DNA from: Halogranum amylolyticum | Lineage (GTDB): Archaea > Halobacteriota > Halobacteria > Halobacteriales > Haloferacaceae | DNA: 64,000 bases | Reading direction: 5' to 3' | NCBI RefSeq assembly: GCF_900110465.1 | Contig: NZ_FODV01000002.1 | Coordinates: 62,001-126,000 of the forward strand | Shown: positions 1-6,960 of the stretch, piece by piece | Numbering within the stretch: the first letter of the stretch is position 1 | How the letters are laid out: each line of letters opens with the position of its first letter | Position numbers and translations under genes: made by a program | Notes under the pieces: generated by a model | Told to the model about the DNA's origin: nothing | The model's database searches: none | Seen by the model: only the letters and a program-made list of their open reading frames with translations

Positions 1-650
1 ATGAACGACTCGGACGTCAGTCGCCGGTTCCGCTCGGCGAGTCGCCCCCACTCGGCGAGTCCCTCGCGGATCTGGTCTTCGGAGAAGCCGATCGTCTCGC
101 CGACGGCGACGAGTTCGCGTGGCGCACGGAGTTGGAGATGCGACTGCGGTGTCGCGCTGACGACGTAGGGCGCGTCGTACTGCTCGACGAGTTCGCGCAG
201 CTTTCGGAGGTTTCTGATCGCTCGGACGCGGTGGCCGCCGTCGAGACGGAGCACGGGGCCGAGGTCGAACTCAACGCGAACGCCGTTCTCGTTTGCCGCC
301 CGCGCGAGGACGTGGTTGAAGTCCCCGTCGTCGGCCATCGGACGAGTGAGCACGTCCACCCGCTCCTGCTCGACGGCGAACCGGTTGAGGGCGTTCGTCC
401 CGCCCCGAAGCAACAAGAGCGTCGTCTTGGGTCGGTAGTTGCCGATGCCGCCGCTGGCCTGATCGGGCGTGTCGGCGACGACTTCGACGCCGTCGACGAC
501 GTCGTAGCCGGCGTCGCGGAGCGTGGCGTAGTCGGGCGTCGCCTCGCGAGCGCGGACTACGACCCCCTCGTAGCCGTAGCGGGCGGCCGTGTCGGCGAAC
601 CGTGCTGCCGTACTCTGACCGTCGGGGTACGCGTAGACCGCCTCGTACAT
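1..650 (-). CDS. rnp3: RNase P protein component 3 (partial, C-terminus off the left edge)
   Basis: Homologue of eukaryotic Rpp30, a protein subunit of ribonuclease P, which trims the 5' leader of pre-tRNAs. The frame starts at the ATG at 650 with MYEAVYAYPDG and stays open for 216 codons to the window edge. Visible blocks are RYGYEGVVVRARE near residue 25, the GGTNALNRFAVEQ segment near 80, and VEFDLGPVL near 120, which follow the PHP-like barrel strands of the Rpp30 family (usually about 230-240 residues), so only a short tail is missing. It is divergent from glucose dehydrogenase. The family call is from remembered motifs; in archaea the gene usually sits near rnp2 and proteasome genes, which would lie outside this window. 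Confidence 0.88.
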   Translation of the reverse strand, partial: MYEAVYAYPDGQSTAARFADTAARYGYEGVVVRAREATPDYATLRDAGYDVVDGVEVVADTPDQASGGIGNYRPKTTLLLLRGGTNALNRFAVEQERVDVLTRPMADDGDFNHVLARAANENGVRVEFDLGPVLRLDGGHRVRAIRNLRKLRELVEQYDAPYVVSATPQSHLQLRAPRELVAVGETIGFSEDQIREGLAEWGRLAERNRRLTSESF

Positions 651-906
651 GGGTAGACGATGGCGACTCTGGGGTTTGGTGATTACGGTTCGGGGAGCGA
701 GAGCGCGGTGGAACGAGCGCGGTCGCTCGCAGCAAAAGGGGAGTCAGAAGGTGGCACGGGTGCGGTGAGCACCGAGGTGGCTGGCTGGTACATGCGCGGA
801 CGAACGCGACTGGGGCTGGACAGTACGCGTCCGGATGCTCACCGACGTTTGACTCTTTACTCGAAATAGAATAAATGTTTTGGTGATGGACTTCAGAGAG
901 GGAGGT
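651..906. other. Divergent intergenic region, rnp3 / gdh
   Basis: A 256-base spacer between two divergent starts. The stretch at 853-878 is locally AT-rich and probably holds the gdh TATA element. A strong Shine-Dalgarno-like GGGAGG sits directly before the gdh ATG, which is less usual here because many neighbours look leaderless. A short open frame at 660-869 has no recognisable product and I do not call it. Confidence 0.5.
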
Positions 907-1983
907 ATGAAAGCCATCGCAGTTCGTGAAGGAACGAGCACTCCGGTAGTCATTGACAAGCCCATTCCGGAGCCACAGGAAGGAGAGGTACTCGTGCGGA
1001 CGCTTCGCGTCGGCGTCGACGGCACCGACCACGAGGTCATCAGCGGCGGCCACGGTGGGTTCCCGGAGGGAGAGGACCACCTCGTCTTGGGCCACGAGGC
1101 GGTCGGCGTCGTCGAGGACCCGAACGGAACGGAGTTCCACGAGGGCGAGGTCGTCGTCCCGACGGTCCGGCGGCCACCGAACGGCACCAACGAGTACTTC
1201 GAGCGCGGTGAACCCGACATGGCGCCCGCGGGTCAGTATCACGAACGCGGTATCGTCGGCGCACACGGGTTCATGGCGGAGTACTTCACCAGCCCCGTCG
1301 ACTCGCTCGTCCGGATCCCGCCGTCGCAGGCGGAGATGGGGTTCCTCGTCGAACCGATCTCGATCACGGAGAAGGCCGTCGAACTGGCCGAGGCGTCGCG
1401 GTCGTCGTTCGGCTGGGAGCCCGAGTCGGCGCTCGTGCTCGGCAACGGGAGTCTCGGACTGTTGACGCTGGCGATGCTCGACGACGACGAGAACTACGAG
1501 CGCCTCTACTGTCTCGGCCGTCGGGACCGTCCCGACCCGACCATCGACATCATCGAGGAGTTGGGGGCGACGTACGTCGACTCTCGACAGACGCCGGTCG
1601 ACGAAGTTCCCGACGCACACGAGGAGGTGGACTTCGTCTACGAGGCGACGGGCTACGCAAAACATCCGTTCGAGTCGGTCCACGCGCTCGCACCGAACGG
1701 TGTGGCCGCGCTGCTCGGCGTCCCGAGTTCGTGGGAGTTCGAGATCGACGGCGGGGAGTTCCACGAAGAGATGGTGCTGCACAACAAGGCGATGGTCGGC
1801 AGCGTCAACTCCAACGTCCGGCACTTCGAGGCCGCCTCGCGGACGCTGACGACGGTGTCCGACTGGTTCCTCGACGAACTCGTCACTGGGGTGTACGGAA
1901 TCGACGAGTTCGAGCGGGCGTTCGACGATGGGGACACCATTATAAAAACCGCCGTCCAATTCAGCGCGTATGAAGAACGTTGA
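907..1983 (+). CDS. gdh: Zinc-dependent glucose 1-dehydrogenase
   Basis: Medium-chain alcohol dehydrogenase family enzyme of 358 residues that oxidises glucose to gluconolactone with NADP, the first step of the semi-phosphorylative Entner-Doudoroff route of halophiles. Asp38, His63-Glu64 and Glu149 match the zinc and substrate ligands known from the Haloferax mediterranei enzyme, where Asp38 replaces the usual Cys. The Rossmann motif is GNGSLG at 179-184, and GRRDRP at 204-209 supplies arginines suited to the NADP phosphate. The ATG at 907 is chosen over an upstream in-frame start at 880 because MKAIAV is the family N-terminus and GGGAGG lies just before it. The gene overlaps gfcR by 14 bases. 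Confidence 0.95.
   Translation: MKAIAVREGTSTPVVIDKPIPEPQEGEVLVRTLRVGVDGTDHEVISGGHGGFPEGEDHLVLGHEAVGVVEDPNGTEFHEGEVVVPTVRRPPNGTNEYFERGEPDMAPAGQYHERGIVGAHGFMAEYFTSPVDSLVRIPPSQAEMGFLVEPISITEKAVELAEASRSSFGWEPESALVLGNGSLGLLTLAMLDDDENYERLYCLGRRDRPDPTIDIIEELGATYVDSRQTPVDEVPDAHEEVDFVYEATGYAKHPFESVHALAPNGVAALLGVPSSWEFEIDGGEFHEEMVLHNKAMVGSVNSNVRHFEAASRTLTTVSDWFLDELVTGVYGIDEFERAFDDGDTIIKTAVQFSAYEER
1938..1950 (+). promoter_or_regulatory. TATA-like box for leaderless gfcR mRNA, inside gdh
   Basis: TTATAAAAACC lies inside the last codons of gdh, with its centre about 26 bases before the gfcR ATG at 1970. That is the archaeal TATA-to-start distance, so transcription would begin at or within a base or two of the start codon. 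This would let the regulator be made independently of the dehydrogenase. It is a sequence inference with no mapped start site. Confidence 0.6.
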
Positions 1984-2620
1984 CGACCTCATCGCGAGTG
2001 CCGCCGAGTTGGCCGAGCGAGGGCTGTCGAAAGGTGAGATCGCAGACGAGTTGAACGTCTCGCGGGAGACGGCGAGTTGGCTCGTCGAGCGCAGCGGCGC
2101 GTCGAGCACGCCCGACCTGTCGAACGACGAGACGAGCGAGCGGTCCGGCGGTCCCTACGACATCCACGTCGACTGGAGCGCGCTCGGCCGCGACAGCACC
2201 CGACTGACGTACCTCAGTCAGGCGATGGCCGACCTGCTGTCGAAGGAGGGCGAAGAGGTCGACCTCACCGTCGGTATCGAGAAGGCGGGCGTCCCGATCG
2301 CGACGGTCGTCTCGCGGGAACTCGACACGGACCTCGGCGCGTACGCCCCGCGCAAGCACCAGTGGGAGGAGGGTGACATCGAGGATCTCGGCGGGAGCTT
2401 CTCGCGGAACTTCGCACAGATCCGCAATCGCGACTGCTACATCGTCGACGACACCATCACGAGCGGGACGACGATGAAAGAGACCATCGAGGCCGTCCGC
2501 GAGGAGGGTGGCAACCCCGTCGCCTGCGCGGTCGTCGTCGACAAACAGGGCGTCGAGCAGGTCGAGGGCGTGCCAGTCCACTCGCTCATCAACGTCGTCC
2601 GCGTCGGCGACGACGAGTAG
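1970..2620 (+). CDS. gfcR: Sugar catabolism regulator GfcR, HTH plus PRTase domain
   Basis: 216 residues: an N-terminal helix-turn-helix (about 5-42, with GLSKGEIADELNVSRETASW) joined to a phosphoribosyltransferase fold carrying the PRPP-binding motif VDDTITSGTT at 159-168. Proteins of this build were long annotated as orotate phosphoribosyltransferase-like. In Haloferax volcanii the orthologue GfcR activates glucose and fructose degradation genes and lies next to gdh, as here. The HTH and the gdh neighbour favour a regulator over a pyrimidine enzyme; the PRTase domain presumably senses a ligand. It overlaps the end of gdh and has its own TATA-like box. Confidence 0.88.
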   Translation: MKNVDDLIASAAELAERGLSKGEIADELNVSRETASWLVERSGASSTPDLSNDETSERSGGPYDIHVDWSALGRDSTRLTYLSQAMADLLSKEGEEVDLTVGIEKAGVPIATVVSRELDTDLGAYAPRKHQWEEGDIEDLGGSFSRNFAQIRNRDCYIVDDTITSGTTMKETIEAVREEGGNPVACAVVVDKQGVEQVEGVPVHSLINVVRVGDDE

Positions 2621-2693
2621 TTCGACCGCTCGAAGGACTTCAGAGTCGAACGGTGACGCAACCCCTTTGTCAGTCGCTCCCCTACGAGTCCGT

Positions 2694-3038
2694 ATGACCT
2701 TCCAACCCGGAAGCGACCTCAGCGGCGAAGAGGTACAGGAGCGCGTCGACGACGCTATCGAGAACAACCACATCGTTCTGTTCATGAAGGGCAACCGGCT
2801 GATGCCGCAGTGTGGCTACTCGATGAAGGCGGTCGAACACATCGGCCAGTACGAAGATGAGTTCGAGACGATCGACGTGCTGCCGGCGCTCGACCACTAC
2901 CGTGCCGCACTCGAAGACCACAGCGGTTGGGAGACGATCCCGCAGACCTACGTCGACGGCGAGTTCGTCGGCGGGAGCGACATCCTCGAGGAACTCGACG
3001 AGCGCGGCGAGCTAGAAGAAACGCTTGCCGGTAACTGA
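2694..3038 (+). CDS. Monothiol glutaredoxin (Grx4/GrxD type)
   Basis: 114-residue glutaredoxin-fold protein with a single active-site cysteine in C40-G-Y-S43, a variant of the CGFS motif of monothiol glutaredoxins. Such proteins bind a [2Fe-2S] cluster with a thiol cofactor and pass clusters to target proteins. The cis-proline segment WETIPQTYVDG and the GGSDILEEL element that follows are family hallmarks. The Tyr for Phe change is conservative. The ATG at 2694 gives the normal family length; a longer frame upstream is arginine/serine-rich shadow sequence. Which thiol it uses is unknown, since haloarchaea make gamma-glutamylcysteine rather than glutathione. Confidence 0.88.
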   Translation: MTFQPGSDLSGEEVQERVDDAIENNHIVLFMKGNRLMPQCGYSMKAVEHIGQYEDEFETIDVLPALDHYRAALEDHSGWETIPQTYVDGEFVGGSDILEELDERGELEETLAGN

Positions 3039-3161
3039 TTCTCGTCTCCGGGGACCGAGCCGAAGCAAAGAGTAGGTCTAATAAGCCTACGGCCCCAACA
3101 GACGGGTAGGTGCAGTTGGATTAGCGTCGCGGGCGTTGCAATCAACCACTTCCAGTAACCC

Positions 3162-3728
3162 ATGTCAGGCCGTGTATATCGACTCCACTCGACACTCGAA
3201 CTGCCTCTCGAAGACGTCGAAACCTACTTCGAGAACGACCCAGACCTCCCGCCGGAGATCGCTGACATCGACATCACGAGGCGGAACAACACACTCATCA
3301 TCAAGGCGGTGGCGTCCGACGAGAGCCTGAGCAAGTACACCCCGACGGCGCAGTTGAAGGCGAGCGTCAGCGAGACGCGCGTCTACGAGGAGGAGCCGCC
3401 ACGCCCGGGCGGCCCGCAGTGGGGGCAGGAGGAAGAAGAGGAGATCCCCTCGGAACTCGTCGAGTTCGCCTGCTTCAAGGGCGACCGCGAGACTGTGCTC
3501 CAGAATACGGCGCTGCAGTACCCGATGTTCCTCGTCCTCCGCGACATCGCACGTCAGGCCGAGAAGGGGACGCTGACGGCGATCACCGAACTCGACGGCG
3601 AACTGCAGGCGACTCGCATCGTCGAAGGCGACCAACGGCCGGCGAGCATCGAAGTCGTCGAGACTCCCTCGAAGGAATCCAACAGCGGAAACGGTGTCAA
3701 CTGGCGCGACAACAAGTTCATCAGTTAG
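3162..3728 (+). CDS. Conserved haloarchaeal protein of unknown function
   Basis: 188 residues, soluble and strongly acidic, with no signal peptide or membrane segment. The N-terminal half (1-75) looks like a small alpha/beta domain beginning MSGRVYRLHSTLELP. A proline- and glutamate-rich linker follows at about 83-100, and a second half contains FACFKGDRETVLQNTALQ. I do not recognise a catalytic motif. It resembles proteins I know only as domain-of-unknown-function families limited to halophiles. It stands alone, with 123 bases before it and 162 after it. Confidence 0.75.
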   Translation: MSGRVYRLHSTLELPLEDVETYFENDPDLPPEIADIDITRRNNTLIIKAVASDESLSKYTPTAQLKASVSETRVYEEEPPRPGGPQWGQEEEEEIPSELVEFACFKGDRETVLQNTALQYPMFLVLRDIARQAEKGTLTAITELDGELQATRIVEGDQRPASIEVVETPSKESNSGNGVNWRDNKFIS

Positions 3729-3857
3729 AGTTCGCGTCGCGAGCGACGCCCGTGGTCTTCACCACACCCCTCTCCGTTTCGGTACCCGACCGTCTACAAC
3801 GACCCGCTCAGCCGTGTGTGGCGGTATCATTCGTCAATCAGCTCGTCGGGCAAAAAG

Positions 3858-3870
3858 CACTTTAGGCTGC
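3858..3870 (+). promoter_or_regulatory. Promoter of the first PP-loop ATPase gene
   Basis: CACTTTAGGCT lies 25-30 bases before the ATG at 3891, the spacing expected for a TATA element of a leaderless transcript. A run of A/T (TAATTATAT) follows. The TTTAGGC core also resembles one arm of the iron operators seen elsewhere in the window, but no inverted partner is present here. Confidence 0.4.
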
Positions 3871-3890
3871 TAATTATATCTCATTACACG

Positions 3891-4862
3891 ATGGCAGCGA
3901 ACTTCCCGGACTACCTCGACATCGACTACAGCGACGGCGAGGGCGAGACGCCCGAGGACTATCCGAGCATCAACCACAAACTCGAGAAGGCTATCGAGGT
4001 CACGAAGCAGGGTCTCGAACAGTACGAGAACCCGGCCGTGATGTGGACCGGTGGCAAAGACTCCACGCTCACGCTCTACTTCGTGAAGGAAGTCGCGGAG
4101 CGCTACGACCTCGAACTGCCGCCGACGGTGTTCATCGACCACTTCCAGCACTTCGACGAGCTGATGGACTTCGTCGAGCACTGGGCCGACGAGTGGGACC
4201 TCGAAGTCGTCTACGCGCGGAACACGGACGTCGGCGACTACGTCGACGAGAACGGCCTCACGCCCGGCGACGACATCCCGATCGAGGACCTCTCGGAGCA
4301 CAACCAGCACCACGTCCGCAACATCCTCGAGTACGAGGAAGACACCTTCCCGTTCCTGCTCGACACCTACGTCGGCAACCACCTGCTGAAGACGGTCGCG
4401 CTCAACGACGCGCTCGAGACGCACGACATCGACGGCATCATCTCCGGCATCCGCTGGGACGAGCAGGAGGCTCGTGCCGACGAGACGTTCTTCAGCCCGC
4501 GTCACGACCCCGAGATCTACCCGCCGCACGACCGCATCCAGCCGATCCTGCAGTTCGACGAGGCCGACGTCTGGGAGACCTTCTGGCACTTCGTGGTGCC
4601 GGAGACGGTCGAGGAGTTCCCGGACGACGGCTACGTCCCGCAGGACTACGACGACCTGCCGAACGGTCTCAGCCACGAGGACATCCCGGTCTCCCCGAAG
4701 TACTTCGAGGGGTTCCGCTCGCTCGGCAGCGAGATCTCGACGGACAAAGCCGACTCCGAGCCCGCGTGGCTCCAGGACCTCGACAACACGACCGAACGCG
4801 CCGGCCGCGCCCAGGACAAAGAGGACCTGATGGAGCGCCTGCGCGACCTCGGCTACATGTGA
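3891..4862 (+). CDS. PP-loop ATPase, CysD/PAPS-reductase-like, cysteine-free (copy 1)
   Basis: 323 residues of the adenine-nucleotide alpha-hydrolase fold. The PP-loop is TGGKDS at 53-58, and a second conserved element begins at Arg188 (RWDEQEARADE), close to the RRDEEKSRA pattern of CysD, the small subunit of ATP sulfurylase. Family annotation would be PAPS reductase, but the protein has no cysteine at all, so it cannot run the thiol chemistry of CysH. ATP-dependent nucleotidyl transfer, as in CysD, is more likely, yet no CysN partner lies nearby. The ATG at 3891 is favoured by the promoter spacing. A close paralogue follows after 120 bases. Confidence 0.8.
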   Translation: MAANFPDYLDIDYSDGEGETPEDYPSINHKLEKAIEVTKQGLEQYENPAVMWTGGKDSTLTLYFVKEVAERYDLELPPTVFIDHFQHFDELMDFVEHWADEWDLEVVYARNTDVGDYVDENGLTPGDDIPIEDLSEHNQHHVRNILEYEEDTFPFLLDTYVGNHLLKTVALNDALETHDIDGIISGIRWDEQEARADETFFSPRHDPEIYPPHDRIQPILQFDEADVWETFWHFVVPETVEEFPDDGYVPQDYDDLPNGLSHEDIPVSPKYFEGFRSLGSEISTDKADSEPAWLQDLDNTTERAGRAQDKEDLMERLRDLGYM

Positions 4863-4923
4863 AGTCGGCCGCGTAACACGCCGACAGCTGTCTCCTCCCG
4901 TTTTCGCCACCGACGAGCCGTGG

Positions 4924-4938
4924 CACTGCTACGCAGTG
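4924..4938. repeat. Small perfect hairpin between the two PP-loop genes
   Basis: CACTGC-TAC-GCAGTG is a perfect 6-bp stem with a 3-base loop, 62 bases past the first PP-loop gene and 45 before the second. It could mark transcript ends or processing; there is no T-run straight after it. Confidence 0.4.
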
Positions 4939-4982
4939 GCGACGCAAACGTGATGCTCTCTGCGAACGATTCGTAGTGTGAT

Positions 4983-5933
4983 ATGACCAGCTTCCCCGAG
5001 TATCTCGACCTCGACTACACAGCCGGTGCCAACCAGACGGCCGCGGACTACCCCTCTCTGCTCGACAAGATGGCGAAGGCCACCGAGGTGACGCTCACCG
5101 CGCTCCGACAGTACCGCAAGCCAGCGGTGATGTGGACCGGGGGGAAGGACTCGACGCTCGTCCTCTACGTCGTCCGCGAGGTCGCTCGCGAGCACGACTT
5201 TGCGGTGCCGCCGGTCGTCTTCCTCGATCACTTCGAACACTTCGACGAGGTCGAGACGTTCGTCCGCCACTGGGCCGATGAGTGGGACCTCGACCTCGTC
5301 TGGGCGGCGAACGAGGACTTCCGACGACTCGGCGTCGCGCCCGGCGAGTCCATCGCCGTCTCTGACCTCAACGAGACGAACCGCCGCGAACTCGCCCGTC
5401 TCGGCTACGAGGGCGACGAGTTCGTCCTCGACGCCGACTCCTTCGAGGGGAACCACCTGCTGAAGACGGTCGCGCTCAACGACGTCGTCACCGAACACGG
5501 CTTCGACGGCATCTTCTCGGGCGTCCGCTGGGACGAACAGGAGTCCCGAGCCACGGAGACGTTCTTCTCGCCCCGCCACGACTCGGAGAAGTACCCGCCG
5601 CACGACCGCGTCCACTCTATCCTCCAGTTCGACGAGGGCGACGTCTGGGACGCCTTCTGGCACTTTGTCGTCCCCGACACCGTCGAGGGCTACCCGACCG
5701 GTCACGTCCCGGAGAGCGCCGACGACCTCCCGAACGGCCTCACCGCACGCGACCTCCCCGTGAGTCCGAAGTACTTCGAGGGGTTCCGCTCGCTCGGGAC
5801 GGAGTCGGGGTCGGGCAAGAGCGACGACCGCCCCGCGTGGCTGCAGGACCTCGACAACACGACCGAACGCGAGGGCCGTGCTCAGGACAAGGAGAATCTG
5901 ATGGCGCAGTTGCGCGACCTCGGGTACATGTAG
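4983..5933 (+). CDS. PP-loop ATPase, CysD/PAPS-reductase-like, cysteine-free (copy 2)
   Basis: 316-residue paralogue of the preceding gene. It shares the MWTGGKDST block (PP-loop at 52-57), the GNHLLKTVALND helix, the RWDEQESRATETFFSPRHD element and the WLQDLDNTTER tail. Divergence is concentrated at about residues 105-150. It too has no cysteine, which excludes a CysH-type reductase mechanism. The tandem arrangement implies duplication, and differing middle regions suggest different substrates or a heteromer. It ends 281 bases before Dph6, a third PP-loop enzyme. Confidence 0.8.
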   Translation: MTSFPEYLDLDYTAGANQTAADYPSLLDKMAKATEVTLTALRQYRKPAVMWTGGKDSTLVLYVVREVAREHDFAVPPVVFLDHFEHFDEVETFVRHWADEWDLDLVWAANEDFRRLGVAPGESIAVSDLNETNRRELARLGYEGDEFVLDADSFEGNHLLKTVALNDVVTEHGFDGIFSGVRWDEQESRATETFFSPRHDSEKYPPHDRVHSILQFDEGDVWDAFWHFVVPDTVEGYPTGHVPESADDLPNGLTARDLPVSPKYFEGFRSLGTESGSGKSDDRPAWLQDLDNTTEREGRAQDKENLMAQLRDLGYM

Positions 5934-5940
5934 CGCGACC

Positions 5941-6087
5941 TTTTTCAGCGCCGGGAATCGCACGCCTTCGGCGTGCTCAACCCGGCTAAAAAATGTCGCC
6001 TTCGCGGTTCTACCGCGAAGGCTCGGAAGACGCGACGCGTCTTTCTTCGATCAAAAAGCCCGTGAGGCTCACTTTTTTGCCTCACGG
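5941..6087. repeat. Cluster of four consecutive hairpins
   Basis: Four inverted repeats follow one another. First, CCGGG(5951)...CCCGG(5985) encloses a perfect 7-bp stem with a 3-base loop (5960-5976), itself flanked by TTTTT and AAAAA. Second, a perfect 10-bp stem, GCCTTCGCGG with a 5-base loop, at 5998-6022. Third, AAGACGCG-A-CGCGTCTT at 6027-6043. Fourth, a perfect 9-bp stem with CCGTGAGGC at 6060-6068 and GCCTCACGG at 6079-6087, with six Ts in its loop. The set looks like a structured element or a remnant of the hairpin-rich intergenic repeats of halophiles, not a coding region. Confidence 0.65.
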
Positions 6088-6122
6088 TCCACAGATAGGA
6101 TTCAACCGCAACCACACCCACC

Positions 6123-6179
6123 TGCACCGACAACCACACACCTGTTTTCAAGTGTTTCAGTGCTGCACCGGCAACCGCA
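6123..6179 (+). repeat. Isolated ORB-like origin box framed by direct repeats
   Basis: ACACCTGTTTTCAAGTG starts at 6138, and the 23-base box (6138-6160) differs at two positions from the ORB at 38606 in the cdc6 origin. It is framed by two copies of TGCACCGRCAACCRCA, at 6123-6138 and 6164-6179 (two mismatches). No second ORB or replication gene is nearby. It may be an extra Orc1/Cdc6 binding site; function is inferred only from similarity. Confidence 0.55.
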
Positions 6180-6214
6180 GACTGTTTAACGCAATCGTCG
6201 CTTACTCCGAGGCA

Positions 6215-6925
6215 ATGACCGACGACTGGGTGAGTCTCTTCTCCGGCGGCAAGGACTCCGCGTGGGCGCTGTATCGGGCACTCGAAGAGGGGCTGAACGT
6301 CTCGCGACTTCTGACCGTCCACCCGGACGGCGATTCCTACATGTACCACGTCCCGGAGACGCGACTCGCACGCCTCGTCGCCGAGAGCGTCGGCATCGAC
6401 CTCGTCGAGGTCGAACCCGGCGACTTGAAGGCCGAGTCGGCCGAGGACTCCGGCGCGCAGGGCGACGCCGAACTCGAACCGCTCGAAGCCGCCCTGACCG
6501 AGTTGCAGGACGAACTCGACCTCGCGGGCGTCACCGCCGGGGCCGTCGAGAGCGAGTTCCAGACGCACCGAATCGAAGGGATGTGCGACCGACTCGGCAT
6601 CGACCTCTTTGCTCCCCTTTGGCAGGAAGACCCGCGCGAACTCGCCGACGCGATGCTCGACGCCGGGTTCGAGATCGTGATCGTCCAAGTCGCCGCGGGT
6701 GGGCTGGACGAGTCGTGGCTCGGACGGACGCTCGACGAGGAAGCCCTCGGAGAGCTGGAGGAACTAAACGAGAAGTACGGCGTGCACATCCTCGGTGAGG
6801 GTGGAGAGTTCGAAACGTTCGTCGTCGACGGCCCGCACATGGAGCGTCGTATCGAACTGGAGTACGACACCGAGTGGGACGGGACGCGCGGGCGGATTCG
6901 GATTACTGACGCTCGGTTGGAGTAG
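6215..6925 (+). CDS. dph6: Diphthine--ammonia ligase
   Basis: 236-residue PP-loop ATPase that carries out the last amidation step of diphthamide synthesis on elongation factor 2. The PP-loop SGGKDS is at 10-15, directly after the N-terminus, as in the family. Later landmarks are GAVESEFQTHRIEGMCDRLG and LFAPLWQEDPREL, then GEGGEFETFVVDGPH near the C-terminus, which is diagnostic for the Dph6/MJ0570 family. The ATG at 6215 gives normal family length. The 5' flank contains the ORB-like box and the hairpin cluster, so its promoter region is unusually crowded. Confidence 0.92.
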   Translation: MTDDWVSLFSGGKDSAWALYRALEEGLNVSRLLTVHPDGDSYMYHVPETRLARLVAESVGIDLVEVEPGDLKAESAEDSGAQGDAELEPLEAALTELQDELDLAGVTAGAVESEFQTHRIEGMCDRLGIDLFAPLWQEDPRELADAMLDAGFEIVIVQVAAGGLDESWLGRTLDEEALGELEELNEKYGVHILGEGGEFETFVVDGPHMERRIELEYDTEWDGTRGRIRITDARLE

Positions 6926-6960
6926 GCGAGACGACTGAAAAGGCTGCTTCGAGGGCGATG

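Noticed and set aside
660..869. 70-codon frame between rnp3 and gdh
   Set aside because: No recognisable family, lies in a divergent promoter region, and composition is unlike haloarchaeal proteins.
271..2109. Very long open frame antisense to gdh and rnp3 (over 600 codons)
   Set aside because: High GC with strong third-position bias keeps opposite frames open. Its translation is Arg/Val/Asp-rich with no motif, while the genes on the real strands have intact catalytic residues.
1970..2620. Orotate phosphoribosyltransferase of pyrimidine synthesis
   Set aside because: An N-terminal helix-turn-helix and overlap with gdh match the regulator GfcR better than an enzyme.
3861..3875. TTTAGGCTGCTAA before the first PP-loop gene as an iron operator
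   Set aside because: Only one arm matches; there is no inverted partner, and the element is better explained as a TATA region.
5993..6214. N-terminal extension of Dph6 reaching into the hairpin cluster
   Set aside because: It would place basic low-complexity sequence before an N-terminal PP-loop that is normally at residues 5-15.
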